This document shows, one piece after another, positions 10,791 to 22,620 of a stretch of DNA of 64,000 nucleotides. This stretch comes from Ifrita kowaldi (lineage: Eukaryota; Chordata; Aves; Passeriformes; Cinclosomatidae), in the NCBI GenBank assembly GCA_013398055.1, contig VZRS01002444.1, positions 575,149 to 639,148 on the forward strand. Reading direction: 5' to 3'. The notes below the pieces were generated by a model. That model was not told where the DNA came from, ran no database searches, and saw nothing but the letters and a program-made list of their open reading frames with translations. The stretch's first letter is position 1. Each line of letters opens with the position of its first letter. Made by a program: the position numbers and the translations under genes.

Positions 10791-12879
10791 CATTTCCCCT
10801 TCCCCTCCCGCCCCTCCCCGCGCCACATCGCAGTGAGGCAGAGGGGAGAAGGGGCAGCCGGGTCCGGGCGCTGCTTTCCCAGGGCTCCCGAGGGTCAGGG
10901 TGGGGAGTAGAGCGCTGGGAGCTCAGTGAAAGGGGATTAACAAGGTGGGGGGAGAGACGCTGCTCGTTCTCCACAACAGGAGCTGGGATGCTCCCGGGGG
11001 ACGGGTGGCGGTGGGAAAGCTTGATTGCCACATGCAGCCACGCTGTGCCGCGTTCCTCCCTCCCTCCGTCCTGGCTCCCTGAAGACCCCTGTGAATTGTC
11101 ATTCCTTGCCAGTGCACGGGGGGAATTGGCCATCGGGCTCTCAGAGCATTTTTTATTTGCATGGCTGATGAGCCACTCCAGAAGGGGCTGCAAGGAAGAG
11201 GCGGGTGGGAATTTCGGCACTGTTTGCTTGCCAAGCGAGGGCAGAGGTGTGCGTTAAAAAGGATTCGGCAAGAAATTTAGGGAGACAAATTTTGCATTTT
11301 GTGGGAGGCAGCGGTAGGAATCGGAGTGGGGTCTCATGCAATTTTTAAGGCTCCTGACCCTGGGGCTCCTTGCCCAGGCAGGTAAAGGCAGGGAGCATGC
11401 CAGAGGGGCTGCGGCTCCCCCTGCCCTGCGCTGGGTGTGGGGTGGGAGGGTCTGAGCTGGGGCGGTGCATCAGCATCACGCTGCTTCCCTAAAAATCCAG
11501 AAAGAACAGGACCCCCCTCCGCGCTTGTTCTTCTGGTTCCACTTCCAGATGGAAAAGAAAGCCAGGTCTGGGGTAAACGGGTTGAGTGATAGCAGGGCTC
11601 CATGAGCATGCAGCTCCCCAAAAATTCTCTTCTCAGGGAATGCAAGACAACTCTTCCTAAGAAACGGTGGTGAGACACCTGGCCAAGCTGGGTAAAACCT
11701 CCTGAGCATTATTTCTGTAAATGCCTCCATTTGGTCCATATCACCTCCTCCCATCTCTATTGAAATGCCCTTCTATTAATAAATAACTCCATTCTCCATT
11801 ACCCCATCTCCACGACTCACGTTGAAGTAACAGGGAATTTGGGTTTGGTTTTTATAGACATTAGAAATAGATTTTATCTTTATTAAGGGCTCTGTCTCCA
11901 CCACCCCAACCTTTGCTCCATTGCACAGAGCACAGCAGTGGCTGGAGCAGAGGAAGCAGGTCCCTGGGCTGAAGTCAGCAAAGGGAGAGGAAGGAGAACC
12001 TCTCCCTGGCTTTGGCCAGCGCAGAAGGGCTTTAAAAGGGCCAGGTTCTTCCCTGTGCAGTCCCTTGGTGACCTGTCAGTATGTCTCTATAGAATGGTGT
12101 AAAGTGCTTGAGAAAACAAGGGAGAAAATGTGAATGAAGATTATTTAAGAAAATTTGGATCTGAAAGATTTAATTCTCAAGGGTTTGTTTGTTTTGCCTC
12201 TGCAGTGTCTTGAAAAATACCTTTCAGGAAACCTCCTGAATGCAGTCGTAGTGTTGAGCCACCACATGAATTTGGGGAAGATTTTCTTTTTCTAAGCTGC
12301 GGGTTGCAAACAGTCCCTGGAAAATATTTGAGTTTTGAAGTGCATTGGTTGGCTGTGATGGGGCAGGGAAGTCACAGGACAGCATTTTTATGCCGCTTTG
12401 GACGGCAGCGTGGTTTCTGGCATGGAAATCAGTGCATGTAAATTAGAATTGTGGTTTCCATGAATACTATCATATATGGATTGGAAGCTGATTTTCCAAG
12501 AGCAGTCGTGCCAGGAAAACTTGTGCTCTCACATAGCCCCAGGCAGCAAACACAAGTGACACAAACATGGTGAGGGTGAGTTCATTTACAACTGTGACTG
12601 TTCAAAAAGTATTTCTAAAATTTGCCTTCCCTGCTGTTCCTCCCCCATCCGTCCCCCTTTCCTCCTCCCCTCCCAGCTATGCCAGAGTGAGCTCGGAGGT
12701 TTGGTATCCAGCCTTACTCAGCGGCTGGTGCTGGGCTGGCAGGGCTCGGCGCCACAGCCGTGCACCTGGGCGCAGGTAAGGCTCCAGCAGGGTGGGGACT
12801 GGATTCTTTCCCGGCCCCTCTCAGCAAACAGCTCCTGCCCTGGAGCCCTGCGTTCCTCTGCCCTTATCTCCCTGGGCAA
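10791..12879. other. GC-rich intergenic stretch with a G-quadruplex motif
   Basis: No gene is recognisable. Composition is locally GC-rich at 10800-11460. It includes GGG-TGT-GGGG-T-GGG-A-GGG at 11433-11450, a short-loop G-quadruplex motif on the plus strand. Open frames here overlap in several phases and match no family. Confidence 0.4.
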
Positions 12880-13130
12880 GGCAAAGCTATAAATGTTATT
12901 GGCCATGAAGTTATTCATCCCCTTCAAAGTTACGCATATGCAAAACAGGCTCTCCTGCTGGAATGGGAGTCTCTGTACCAAGAGTGAGTGTTTAAAGATT
13001 TTTTTTGTTTTTGTAAATAAAAACCTCCAAGAAAGAAGCATATTAACATATAGCAACATTAACAGCACCGGATCTGTATAAACCCAATAATATATGTTAC
13101 CACAAGTAAATAACCACAGCATTTCTTACA
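12880..13130. promoter_or_regulatory. Possible conserved non-coding element
   Basis: An AT-rich block with GCATATGC (12942-12949), TTATTGGCC and several TAAATA/AATAAA-like runs, without coding potential. It differs in composition from the flanks. No alignment support is available. Confidence 0.22.
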
Positions 13131-16100
13131 AGGTAAACATACTGTAGCTCCAGGGATGGCTACACTGAGGTGCAGAGCAATAGCCCAGCTCGTCTGTGCA
13201 GTTGGCAGTGGAGACAATAAGGAGGAGCTTGAGCTGGGACATAGGTCCTGCCTTCATCACAGGTACAAATCATCCCCTTGCCATCCCTGTCCCAGGGATG
13301 TGGCATTGGTCCTGCCCCTGGAGTCCTCTGCAGCCACACTGGCACACAGCAGCCTCCATCCCAGTTGGATGCAGTGATATTCCCACCAGAGCAGCAGTGG
13401 TGGGAGCTGTCAGCAGAGACCAGAATTTCAAAACTCAGAAGACCCCGCTGCCTTCTGGGAGTTTATAAAATTCAGTCTGGTTCACACCTGCTGTTGTTTT
13501 AAACTCATTCCTTCCTGAATGACTCAGCTCAAGAAAGAAAGCAGCTATTTTACTTTACTGACAACTAGGAGAATTCAATGATATATAAAGGGATGGGAGA
13601 TCTGTTACATCTCTCTGACCTCTGCAGCTGGAAGAAGCCATTCCCCCATTATGGCATGTCTCCTATTTTATTAGAGTCATGCACAGGCTATAGCAGTTGT
13701 TCCTTGTTTTTCCCCCATTCTGTTGATGGCTCAGACCAAGACCTTTGCGATGCTTCAACCCAGCTGAGCCTGGAAACCTCTGGATGATCCAAGCAGCAGT
13801 TCCCAATCAGTCCCATCCCCTTCCCTTCTCCTGCTGCAGGGCAGCTCTCTGCAGAGAGTGGTGGTGCGGGGGTGAAGCAATGTGGGATAGGGCTTTTTGG
13901 GGAAGCAAATGTGAGACCCTGGACAGATTCTGTCCCACATTTCAACTTCCATGGCCCAACATCAAACATGTCACTGCAGCCTGAGCCCCCACGGGTCTGA
14001 TGGAGGAGCAAAAAGAGAGGGCTAGAGGCAGCAGATCCTAATCTTTATTAAATAAGAACAAAGCTTATGCCGGCTAATGAGAAAAACAAACCGATGAAAG
14101 ATCCGGCGAGCTCCTCAGAAGGACACAAAGAAATTCTCTCTGAACAAGAGCAGGCTAAAAATATTCTCGAATATTTATTTTGCTGGCAATGTCTTCACAG
14201 GCTTCAGATTTGATGCCGCCTCTTTGGGGATTGGCATGGCCGTCACAGCGATTTCAGAGGAGGGTGCTCCAAGCTCTGTGTGACGCCCGGAGTCAGGGCA
14301 GAAACAGCCAAGACGCGAGAGCACAAACTGCCTCAGTGCTGTGAGATGACAGCCAGTCCCCATGCACCTCTGCTTCTCTACAGGCAACAGAGTGTTTACC
14401 ATTGGTTTGTGTCCATCATCTTGTCTGGAGCCAGTGAGTAAGAGCCAGATGCCACAGGCACTTTTCTCCAGTTTCATTCCCCTTCTCAACACGGGCCGTT
14501 GTGCACAGGGTGCCAAGGCTTGCACTGATGCTGAGCATCCTCTGCATCACGACTTCAGACACATCAGGGACAACTGGCCAGGAACTTGGGGCACTAGTTG
14601 TCTTATCCAGTTTGAGCCCACAGAGTTCCCCCAAAGGATCTCCATGACCTGCTGGCCTTATCAGCCTCAGGTCTCCTCCCTGCAGCAAGCCGCAGCCTAA
14701 GGAGCCCTCATCAGCAAAGGTATGGGCATCGTTTGCAAGCAAACCCAAAACCGTGAGGAGATGCCCGGGCTGCACACCTAATATTACGAATTCCAGAGCA
14801 CAGACCATGCCTGGGGAAGCCATCAGGCCAGGGAGTGTTTTAGGAGGTTGTGATCAGCCCAGCGTGCACTGTGAACCCCAGTGAGCAAAGCTGCACCCAC
14901 ACAGGGGTTTGCAAAGATTCAGCCAGCCCAGCTGTATCATGTCTCCTGCCCTTGCCGCTTCCCCTGGGCCCCCATGAACCTCTGTCCAGCCCGTTATCTC
15001 CAGAAATGGTTAGTGGGAGGCAGTGCCATTGCCGTGCTGGGTCAGACCACCCAGCCAGGACAGGCAGCTGTGGGGGCTGCTCAGAAATCAACTCCCACAT
15101 TCACCCCCTTTCCCATATGGGCTGAGCCCCAAACCTTAGTATTGAGTACCCACTGAACTTGGCTGAAAACATCACTTCTGAAGGCAAAAGCAATGCAGCA
15201 ACAAGGCCTGCAGTTCCCCCTCTGCTTCTGCCTTCACTGACCATGAAACTTCAGCCTCTGCTCTTTTAATGTACTGTGGCTGAACTTGCTGCCAGCAGGT
15301 CAAAGGGAACATAATTTACTCAGGCTTTGATTCATTTGATACAGTCTGGGGTGAAAAGGGGGAGGGGGGGGATAGGAGACGAAGGGAATAAGTGGTGGCA
15401 GGGAAGGAAAGAGGTTGCCTGTTTGTGTGGGAACTGGATTAGTATGAAAATGACAGAACCATTTTCTAGCCAAGAGGGATTTGGCAATACCAAGAGCGTT
15501 TTGACCAGAGCAGGGCCTCCCTGTGCTCAGATCGGCCATGGTGGGCAGAAGGCAGCCTGAGCATTTGTCTGCAGGGTCCTTTTTATCTCTTTCCCTGATT
15601 AGGAGATTGGCAAGGGGAGGGGGGTGTTTGTATTCTCTATTGCCTGGAGAGTCCTTTTACTGCTCAGGCAGGACCATGGGATGGTCAGAGCTCCCTTCCT
15701 GGCAGGTAGCTCTCATCATGTTTGCATCTCCTTAAACCCTCCTCATCTTAGACCCTTTACCAGCTTCATCATGAATTCCCCTGCCTTCCCATTTTCCTGC
15801 TGGAAGGAAGCTGCAAGGCTTGGTGCCACAAGTGGCTTTTTTCTAGACACACATTAGAGGCACTGACTGTCCTACCAATATTCGGAGCATGGGGAGCTCA
15901 CAGGCGCAGAGGACGGGCTGAAATCAGGGGAGCACACAGCCCTTCCCTCACACTGCTTCTGGCTGTGCTTTTTCATGGCAGTCTGGTCCAGCTCAACTCA
16001 CCAGCCTTGTCCCCACTGGTGCTGTGCAACCCCCAAAATATTGTAAAAACCCCCACTCTCTGCTCTGCTCACTCCTCTAGTCACCAACATCAGCCTTGCA

Positions 16101-16649
16101 GAAATCAGGGGCCATCCCGTGCCTCTCGATGTAGGTTTTCCTTCAGGTACTTAAGCTTTTTTTAATCTTGGCTATGGGCTTCAGGACAGGACTGAGCTAA
16201 AAGCAGGAGCCAGCAGCTTTTGCAGAGAGCCTCTGCTGATGGCAGCGCCTTTGGGTCACCTCACTGGGCTGTGTGCACTTGGACCAGTCTGATGCTTTCA
16301 AACACAGATTGCTTCCCCTTTTTTGTGGGGGAAAATAGAGGGAAAGGGCAACATTCCTTGTAAGAACCTAAATATTTTACTCTCCTGCTTTGTCCTGACT
16401 GACTGGTGTTTATACAGGGGTGAAGAGGCCAGGAGGAAGCAAAGCAATGTGGCTGCTATGGTTTCAGTTCTCACTCCACCTTGCTACTGAGAAACTGGAC
16501 CCGTGGTTTGGTTTGTGGCTGAGGGGGAAGAGGAATGGTCCTTGGATCTGATCCCTGCTGGGAAGGCTCTTTCAGTCCCACAGAGGCACCAGCAACACCG
16601 CGGGGGGCGGGAGGAAGAGGAGAGAAAACCAGCCCCACAACAAGCCCCA
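13131..16649. other. Intergenic, with one AT-rich block at 14035-14240
   Basis: No gene, repeat family or RNA gene is recognised. The part at 14035-14240 is AT-rich, with a CGGCTAATGAG homeodomain-type site, and could be a conserved element. A G-rich run lies at 15349-15372. The open frames lack any family motif. Confidence 0.35.
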
Positions 16650-17005
16650 CTCCAGCAGCTCATGGTGCATTAATATTCACCGCAGAGCCAGGGGTGTAAA
16701 TTCAGCGCTATCTCCTCGGGGTTTGCCGTTTATGCCGTTCATTTCACATAGATGTCACTACTGCCTTATGAGCACTCCTCCGAGCCAGCCGCTTAAATGG
16801 ACCCAGTGCATTATAGTAATGGAGTAACTGTATAAAAACAATGAAATCCAATCTCTTTAAACTGATTTGATGTCTGCCTGAACCACAACATTTCCTGCTA
16901 ATGGCTTCCTTCATTTTGTAACCGTGATCTCCACCTGATCAGATTACAGCTGTTTTTAATTACAAAGCTAATAGAGTTTGTAGGCAGTGTCAGGCAGACA
17001 GCGCA
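16650..17005. promoter_or_regulatory. Candidate conserved non-coding element (homeodomain, E-box, RUNX motifs)
   Basis: A non-coding block rich in developmental motifs: GCATTAATATTC, AACCACA (RUNX core), CAGCTG E-box next to TTTTTAATTAC, and GCTAAT. It is bounded on the right by GC-rich sequence. Among the intergenic blocks this one looks most like a deeply conserved enhancer, but that is a composition-based judgement. Confidence 0.4.
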
Positions 17006-17352
17006 TGCCTGGGTTGGGCACAGGGTGGAGTGGAGCCGGCGGGGGCTCTGGGTGACTGTTAACACACTCAGCTCATCAAGACGACTGTCAAAACACTGGG
17101 AGCAGGGGGCAGCTAGGAGGGACAGTGGTATTTTTCAGCATGGAGCCAATATGCTGCTCTCCAGGTCAGTCTCTGTGACAGCAGACAGCCCCGGGTTGTG
17201 CTCCTGCTCCGTGTTCTTGCCACCAGGCCGGGCAGCTGGTGGTGCCCAGAAGATTCGTGACATGTGTTGGTGCTCCTGCAAGGCAGGTGACAGGGTCACA
17301 GGGAGGCATGAGAAGGGCAGAAAGAGCTTTTCTTGATGATGGAGTATAGAAA

Positions 17353-17583
17353 GTGAAAAGAAAGAGAGAGAAGAAAAGAAAGAGAAGAAAAGAAANGGAA
17401 AAAGAAGAGAAAAAAGAGAAGAAAAGAAAAAAGAGAAGAAAAGGAAAAAGAAGAGAAAAAAGAGAAGAAAAGAAAAAAGAGAAGAAAAGGAAAAAGAAGA
17501 GAAAAAAGAGAAGAAAAGAAAAAAGAGAAGAAAAGAAAAAGAGAAGAGAAAAAAGAGAAGAAAAGAGAAAAGGAAAGGAAAGG
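17353..17583 (+). repeat. Polypurine simple repeat with a 46-bp higher-order unit
   Basis: About 230 bases are A/G only on the plus strand, apart from one N at 17396. Inside it a 46-bp unit beginning GGAAAAAGAAGAG starts at 17397, 17443 and 17489, giving three matching copies, followed by a degenerate fourth. The unresolved base and the uniform copies suggest the true length may be larger than assembled. Frames reading through (Lys/Arg/Glu or Phe/Leu/Ser) are not genes. Confidence 0.92.
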
Positions 17584-20500
17584 ATGGTGCCATTTGACTT
17601 CTGCAACTGATGGGGCAGGAAAGAGCATCACAGATAACTGACAGTGGAAAAAGCCATCGAGATTGATGTCTTTCTTATGGGATAGCGCAGTCAGCTGCTG
17701 GGTCTGCATCCTCCTCAGCCCAGGCAGAGGAACCCCAGGGATTTTGTCCACAGCACAGCCCTGTCCCCACTGGCCTTGTTTAGCCCAGCAGTTCGTTTGT
17801 GTATTGATCACCCCATCTCTCTGGGTTAGGGATGTGGATCAGCACAACTGCAGGGAGAGGAGCAGTTTGAAAGAGCTGTTCCCAAGCAGTGCTGGGCAGG
17901 GATGTTTGTATCCAGCAGACCATGTGCACGCACTGCAGGCGAGCTCCAGTTTGTCTCTCTAGTGGTGGAAAAAACTCTATGTCTTACAGTGCTGCTGGGT
18001 AGCTTGTGTTGATGTTCAAGATTCAGCTGAGGCTGTGCTCAGTTGAAGCTGGGTGAAAAGTCTTGGCAGAGAAACAGCAGCATCTCCCTCTCATACCTCC
18101 CTGTCCTGCCACGTGAGCCTCTTTCCCAGGCTGCTGGAGCTACTCTTGTCTACCAGAGCATAATGCCAGGCAAGTGGGACAGCTGGATGGTGAGGTAGCT
18201 GCTTACAGAGCTGGGGAAGGGAGGAGCAGGCAGGTGCAGCACCCCGAGGCAGCCCAGCCGCTGGGAGGGTGTTCCTGGGCAGTGTGACCCACACCAGAGG
18301 TGCCCTGCTCAGTTCACTCTGCTGCAGGAGCTGCTCATCCCTCGCTCTTGCCATGCCAGAGCTGCACATGTCAGGTGATGCACCAGCCTTGTAAATGATT
18401 TAGGGTCCATATCAAGAGGCCATCAATTATGTACCCTGGGACTTAATTATTTAGCTTGACAGGAGTCTCTCCCCTTAATTTCATTGTCTTCTCAGTCTCC
18501 CGTTTCACAACAGAGCTGTGGATGCTCTGCTGGGAAGGGTGCATTGTCACATGTTTCTCCTTCTCCTCCATATTGCCCAAACTCATCTGTTTCCCCCTTC
18601 CCTCAGCAGATGAGGAAAATGAGACCCAGACATGATTCCAGGGCCAGGTGAGGCTCTGGGCCCCTTCACCATCACTGCTGTGCTCTGCCCTTGAGTTGTG
18701 TCAGGGACTGGACTCTGACACTGGTCTAAATGAGCAAATTTAGGAGGTTTTGGGGATGCTGTGGGTGAGATGGATGCTGGGATGAATTTTTGTGGTTTCT
18801 AAAGTCCTTTCTGCCAGCTGGTCACACACCAGCAGACAACCAAGAGAGTTCCAGCAGCCATTCCAGCAGCCCTTCCAGGTGCTCCCTGGCAGCATTGGGA
18901 ATCCTGCCTGGGGTGATGCCTGCTCATCACACCGAGAGCCATCAGCACATGCCATAATTCACTGCTCTCTTCCTCCCTGCTCTTTTCTTCCCTTCTATCT
19001 CTTGCTTTATCTGAACTTTTAAACTCCACGTCTGGTGCAGATTTTTACAGTAACTCAAGCCTTTGAGAATTGTTAATGCTGGGCTGTTTTCACAGCGACA
19101 TTAATATGCACTGCAAAAATGCCAAGTATCAGAAGTCGGTCACTGCTGCTGGGTCGTGACAGCCACAGGAGAGCAGAGGTGAGGACATGACCATGCTGGA
19201 GGGGCACAGCTCAGGCAGGCAAGGCCCCAGATTTGACAGGATTTCCTCTCCACACCATCTCTTTGCCATATCTTGGCATGTTTTTAAGCATGTTTATTTT
19301 TCAACCCTCAAAAACTACCTTTTCCTAAAATAAATAAAACTAAGACCGGGAGTTTAGGATTTTAAAGCAACCCTACAATAACAAAGCAGTGTGTGCAGAT
19401 CAGTTGTCACCAGCAACCCTAAAAAAACAAAATAATACACGCAACCCTATACAACACTGAAACAACTGCTACGGGCATGCGAGGAAGGAAATATATTTTC
19501 CAGTGTCAAGCTTAACAAGACTTTGTTCTGCAGTAAACTCAGGGGTCAGAAGGGGGATGTAAGGACCAAAACACCTTGAGCAGAGTAACTTTAATGTCAC
19601 GCAGCAGGCAGGGTCGTGGGACACGCGGCAAACACCACTCTGTGAGTGCGGGGTTTAATAGTCTGGAAAAGGAAAAGAAAGCGAGGGTTTGCGATGAAAC
19701 AGGAAGTTCCCTCGAATCCTGGAGCCTTTGAAGAATTGTCAAAGGAATGAGAAGTCTGAATGTTTGAAAAGGCTCCGGACTGTGGAGCCAGAGGGGGCAG
19801 GGGGACACGGAGAGAGAGGCATCAAGCACAGACCTTCTCCGGACCCACACTCCACTCTTTGTTCCTCTTTTCTTTTTTTCTTAAATTATTAGATTCTTTT
19901 CATTGCTTATTTTTTTCTCTCTCTCACACACATACGCACTTTCTGAGGCCAGCAAGAAATTTCTTACAGTTTGAGCAAAGCCCCAAATCCTGCACCATGG
20001 CACTGCTGGCATGGCATTCCCCACACCTTGCTGCAGAGCAGCACATGGAAGTAGCTCTGTGATCCAGGCTCTGCTCATGCATGACGCATAACCATTTTTT
20101 TGAGGAAGTATTTAGGGAGTTTGAAAAGTTCTGGTTAGCTGCCTTTTTTATATTTTTTAATTAATTTTTTTCTGCCTCTTCTATTTTTTGGGTGTGGCAT
20201 TTCTGTGTGGCTGCAGGAGCACGCAGGCAATGCCTCCACTTCTCCTAGTGCCTGGTCAGCCAAGAGTCACCAAAGAAAATTCCTGTATGATTTCCAAGAC
20301 AGTTGCTCAGCATTTGAAATGCAAATATGCAGAAAAAGAGCAGTTCAGTGGCTTAGCTATTACTAGAGGGAATCTGGTTGCGCAAAACTGGTGATGATGG
20401 TGATGATAATGATGATGATGAAAGACTGGTTCAGGGTTGAATTTAATGACCTGTAGTGTGGTGGTAAAGGGGAATAGACACTAGACCTGAGAGAGATTTT

Positions 20501-22024
20501 CAGCCAGTTGAAGGCATCAGGAAGATGCCCAGTGCTGGAGGGATGCCTCCAGGCACATCTCCACAGGGAACCGATTTCACTTCCTTTCAAGCCCAAGGTG
20601 AGGAAGACCAGCTCTTTCTTCCTATGTATTGAGGGAAACAGGATCTGCCCTTCCCAGGCAAAAACTGCTGGTGATGACTTGCCTTTTCTCCTTGCAGGGT
20701 ACCCTCCCCAGTGCCCAGAAATGGCAAGACACAAGCAGTGAGGTGGCCAAGAGGGAGCACCCAGCTGCTCTGCAGAGAGGGTGAGCCTGGTGAAGGGAGC
20801 CTGGAGGGAGAGCCAAGACACTGTCATGACACTGTGCTTTCCTCTGTGCTAATTGTACACTTGGGACCAAATTTAGACTGGTGTAACTCTGCTGAAGTCA
20901 CCAGGGATTAATTTGGCCTCTGGTGGCTCCATTGTTTCAGCTAAATGAGTCAGAAGAAGCAGCCTATTCTTATCTGCGCACAGTGGGGCAGTGGCAGTGA
21001 TGGCTCAGCGAGGCAGACCCCAAAAGCAGTGTGACTGGGACCTGGGATTGGGGCTTCCACGAGACGAACGGGGCTGCAAGAGGAAATGTTTTGACATTTG
21101 GGTTATAGATGGAGGCAGGCTCAGCGTGGGTGCGAGCGGCGCTCACCGCTGCTGCAGGCGGAGGGGAAGGGGGCTGGCAGGTTCCCTGAATATTCGGCAG
21201 TGCCGTTTGGAGTTCCTCAATTCTTCGGCCACCGGAGAGGGAAGCTGTGGCTCTGGAAGGGGCACGTGGTGTCAAAGGGGACTTCACACCACTTCCCGGC
21301 CCGGTGAGAAAGGGAGCCCAGGCTGGAAACGCTCAAAAAGCACCGGCTGCATCCCTGGCTGTTCGCGCTTCTGCCAGTGGCTGGCTGTGCGGAAGGAGTG
21401 ATGGGACAGAGCATGGGCTTGCACAGGGCTGGAGTAGATGTTTTGGGCAAAAGTTTTGACTGCTAGCCCAAGGCAGTGTGCTGGTTTAGCATGTTGTGAA
21501 TTCCCTCAGACGTCTGGGAAATTGAGGATGATTTGGAAAACCGCGATTTTCCAGCCCAGGTTCAGTATGAGCTGTTTCCAAGCAGAGAGATGTTGGCTAG
21601 ATGGCCTGAGGGAACTGTGTGTCTCACCCAGTCAGCATCCAGCCTTGTGGTGGGCAGTTTTGGAGGGGAAATGGAGCAGGCAATGGAGAGGAAAATGTTG
21701 TTCCCCTTCCCATGCCTATTGCTGCCCCATCTCCCCTTTTCCTGCTGTACCCACTGGGCAGAGAAGCACAAGACTTCAGTCTCCAAGGCTGTCAACCTGG
21801 CACATTTTGCCATGGACAAACACTCTTTAAAGAGAGTACAAAGGCAGATAGTCTTCTGAGGGTGGAGATAACAATAGGTAGGAAGGGCGGGGGAGAGCGG
21901 ACCTGGAGCCTCACTGCTCCCAGCGCTCCTGCACCTCCACAGCTTGAACGGGCGCATTCCCAGCGTCCGGGGCCGGATAATAAGCAGAGCCACAGCAGCT
22001 ATTCAGAAGGCTCTGACCCTGGCT
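17584..22024. other. Intergenic, no gene; GAT repeat at 20.4 kb
   Basis: No coding or RNA gene is supported. Minor items are an AT-rich block at 18385-18500 (CAATTATG, TTAATTATTTAG), four CAACCCT heptamers at 19302-19448, and a short imperfect GAT repeat at 20391-20422. The remainder is unremarkable mixed sequence. Confidence 0.4.
20391..20422 (+). repeat. Imperfect (GAT)n microsatellite
   Basis: About ten GAT-type triplets in a row with two interruptions (GGT, AAT). Too short to have a clear role. Confidence 0.75.
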
Positions 22025-22620
22025 AGGTAACTACATAATGAGCCTGTTTGAATTGCTCCCGTCCCTGCCAAAGGGGTGGGATCGGGGGATGCTTTTGTTT
22101 GCAATAATGAACCTGTAATTATGCTACATTTCTTGGTTTTAGCCACATTTTTTGTGTGTGTGTTGTTCTCTTTGTATTGACAGATTTATGGCCAGGATAC
22201 TCCACTGCACCAGCAGCCGTACGGCACCGTGTGGAGACTGTCTGACTGTCGGCTCAGAAAGGTGTGGGGAGAGGAGGAGGAGGAGGGGTCTTTGCACTCC
22301 CTCAGTCCCGGAAGGGTTAAATAAATGCATTAAAATTAATACTGACGGCACAGTTGCTGCCTTTCCAAAAGTCACAGGTTTCAGCAGGGCAGGAAAAAAA
22401 AAATCTTTTGGGCTCCAGGTGAATTAAAATTTAAAAAAAAGTAGGGAACGAAATAAATAAATAGCACATACCAGATTTCAGCTCCAAGGCGCTCAATAAC
22501 ATTACACTTTGAAATGCAAGGATTAAGCAGAGTAGGTGACAAGGTAACTTTGTTAACAGGCTAATCTCTTGCCTTAACAGAGACAGGGGATTTACATGTG
22601 ACTGCACAAAACTGCTTTAT
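22025..22620. promoter_or_regulatory. Candidate conserved non-coding block
   Basis: Two AT-rich stretches (22025-22160 and 22310-22620) contain TACATAATGAG, TGTAATTATGC, ATTAAAATTAAT and GTTAACAGGCTAAT. These are homeodomain-type motifs without any coding frame. A short GAGGAG run (22270-22288) separates them. Conservation is inferred from composition only. Confidence 0.3.

Noticed and set aside
17135..17811. Long Phe/Leu/Ser-rich minus frames (146-171 codons) and an 85-codon Lys-rich plus frame
   Set aside because: Produced by the purine repeat at 17353-17583, open in several phases at once.
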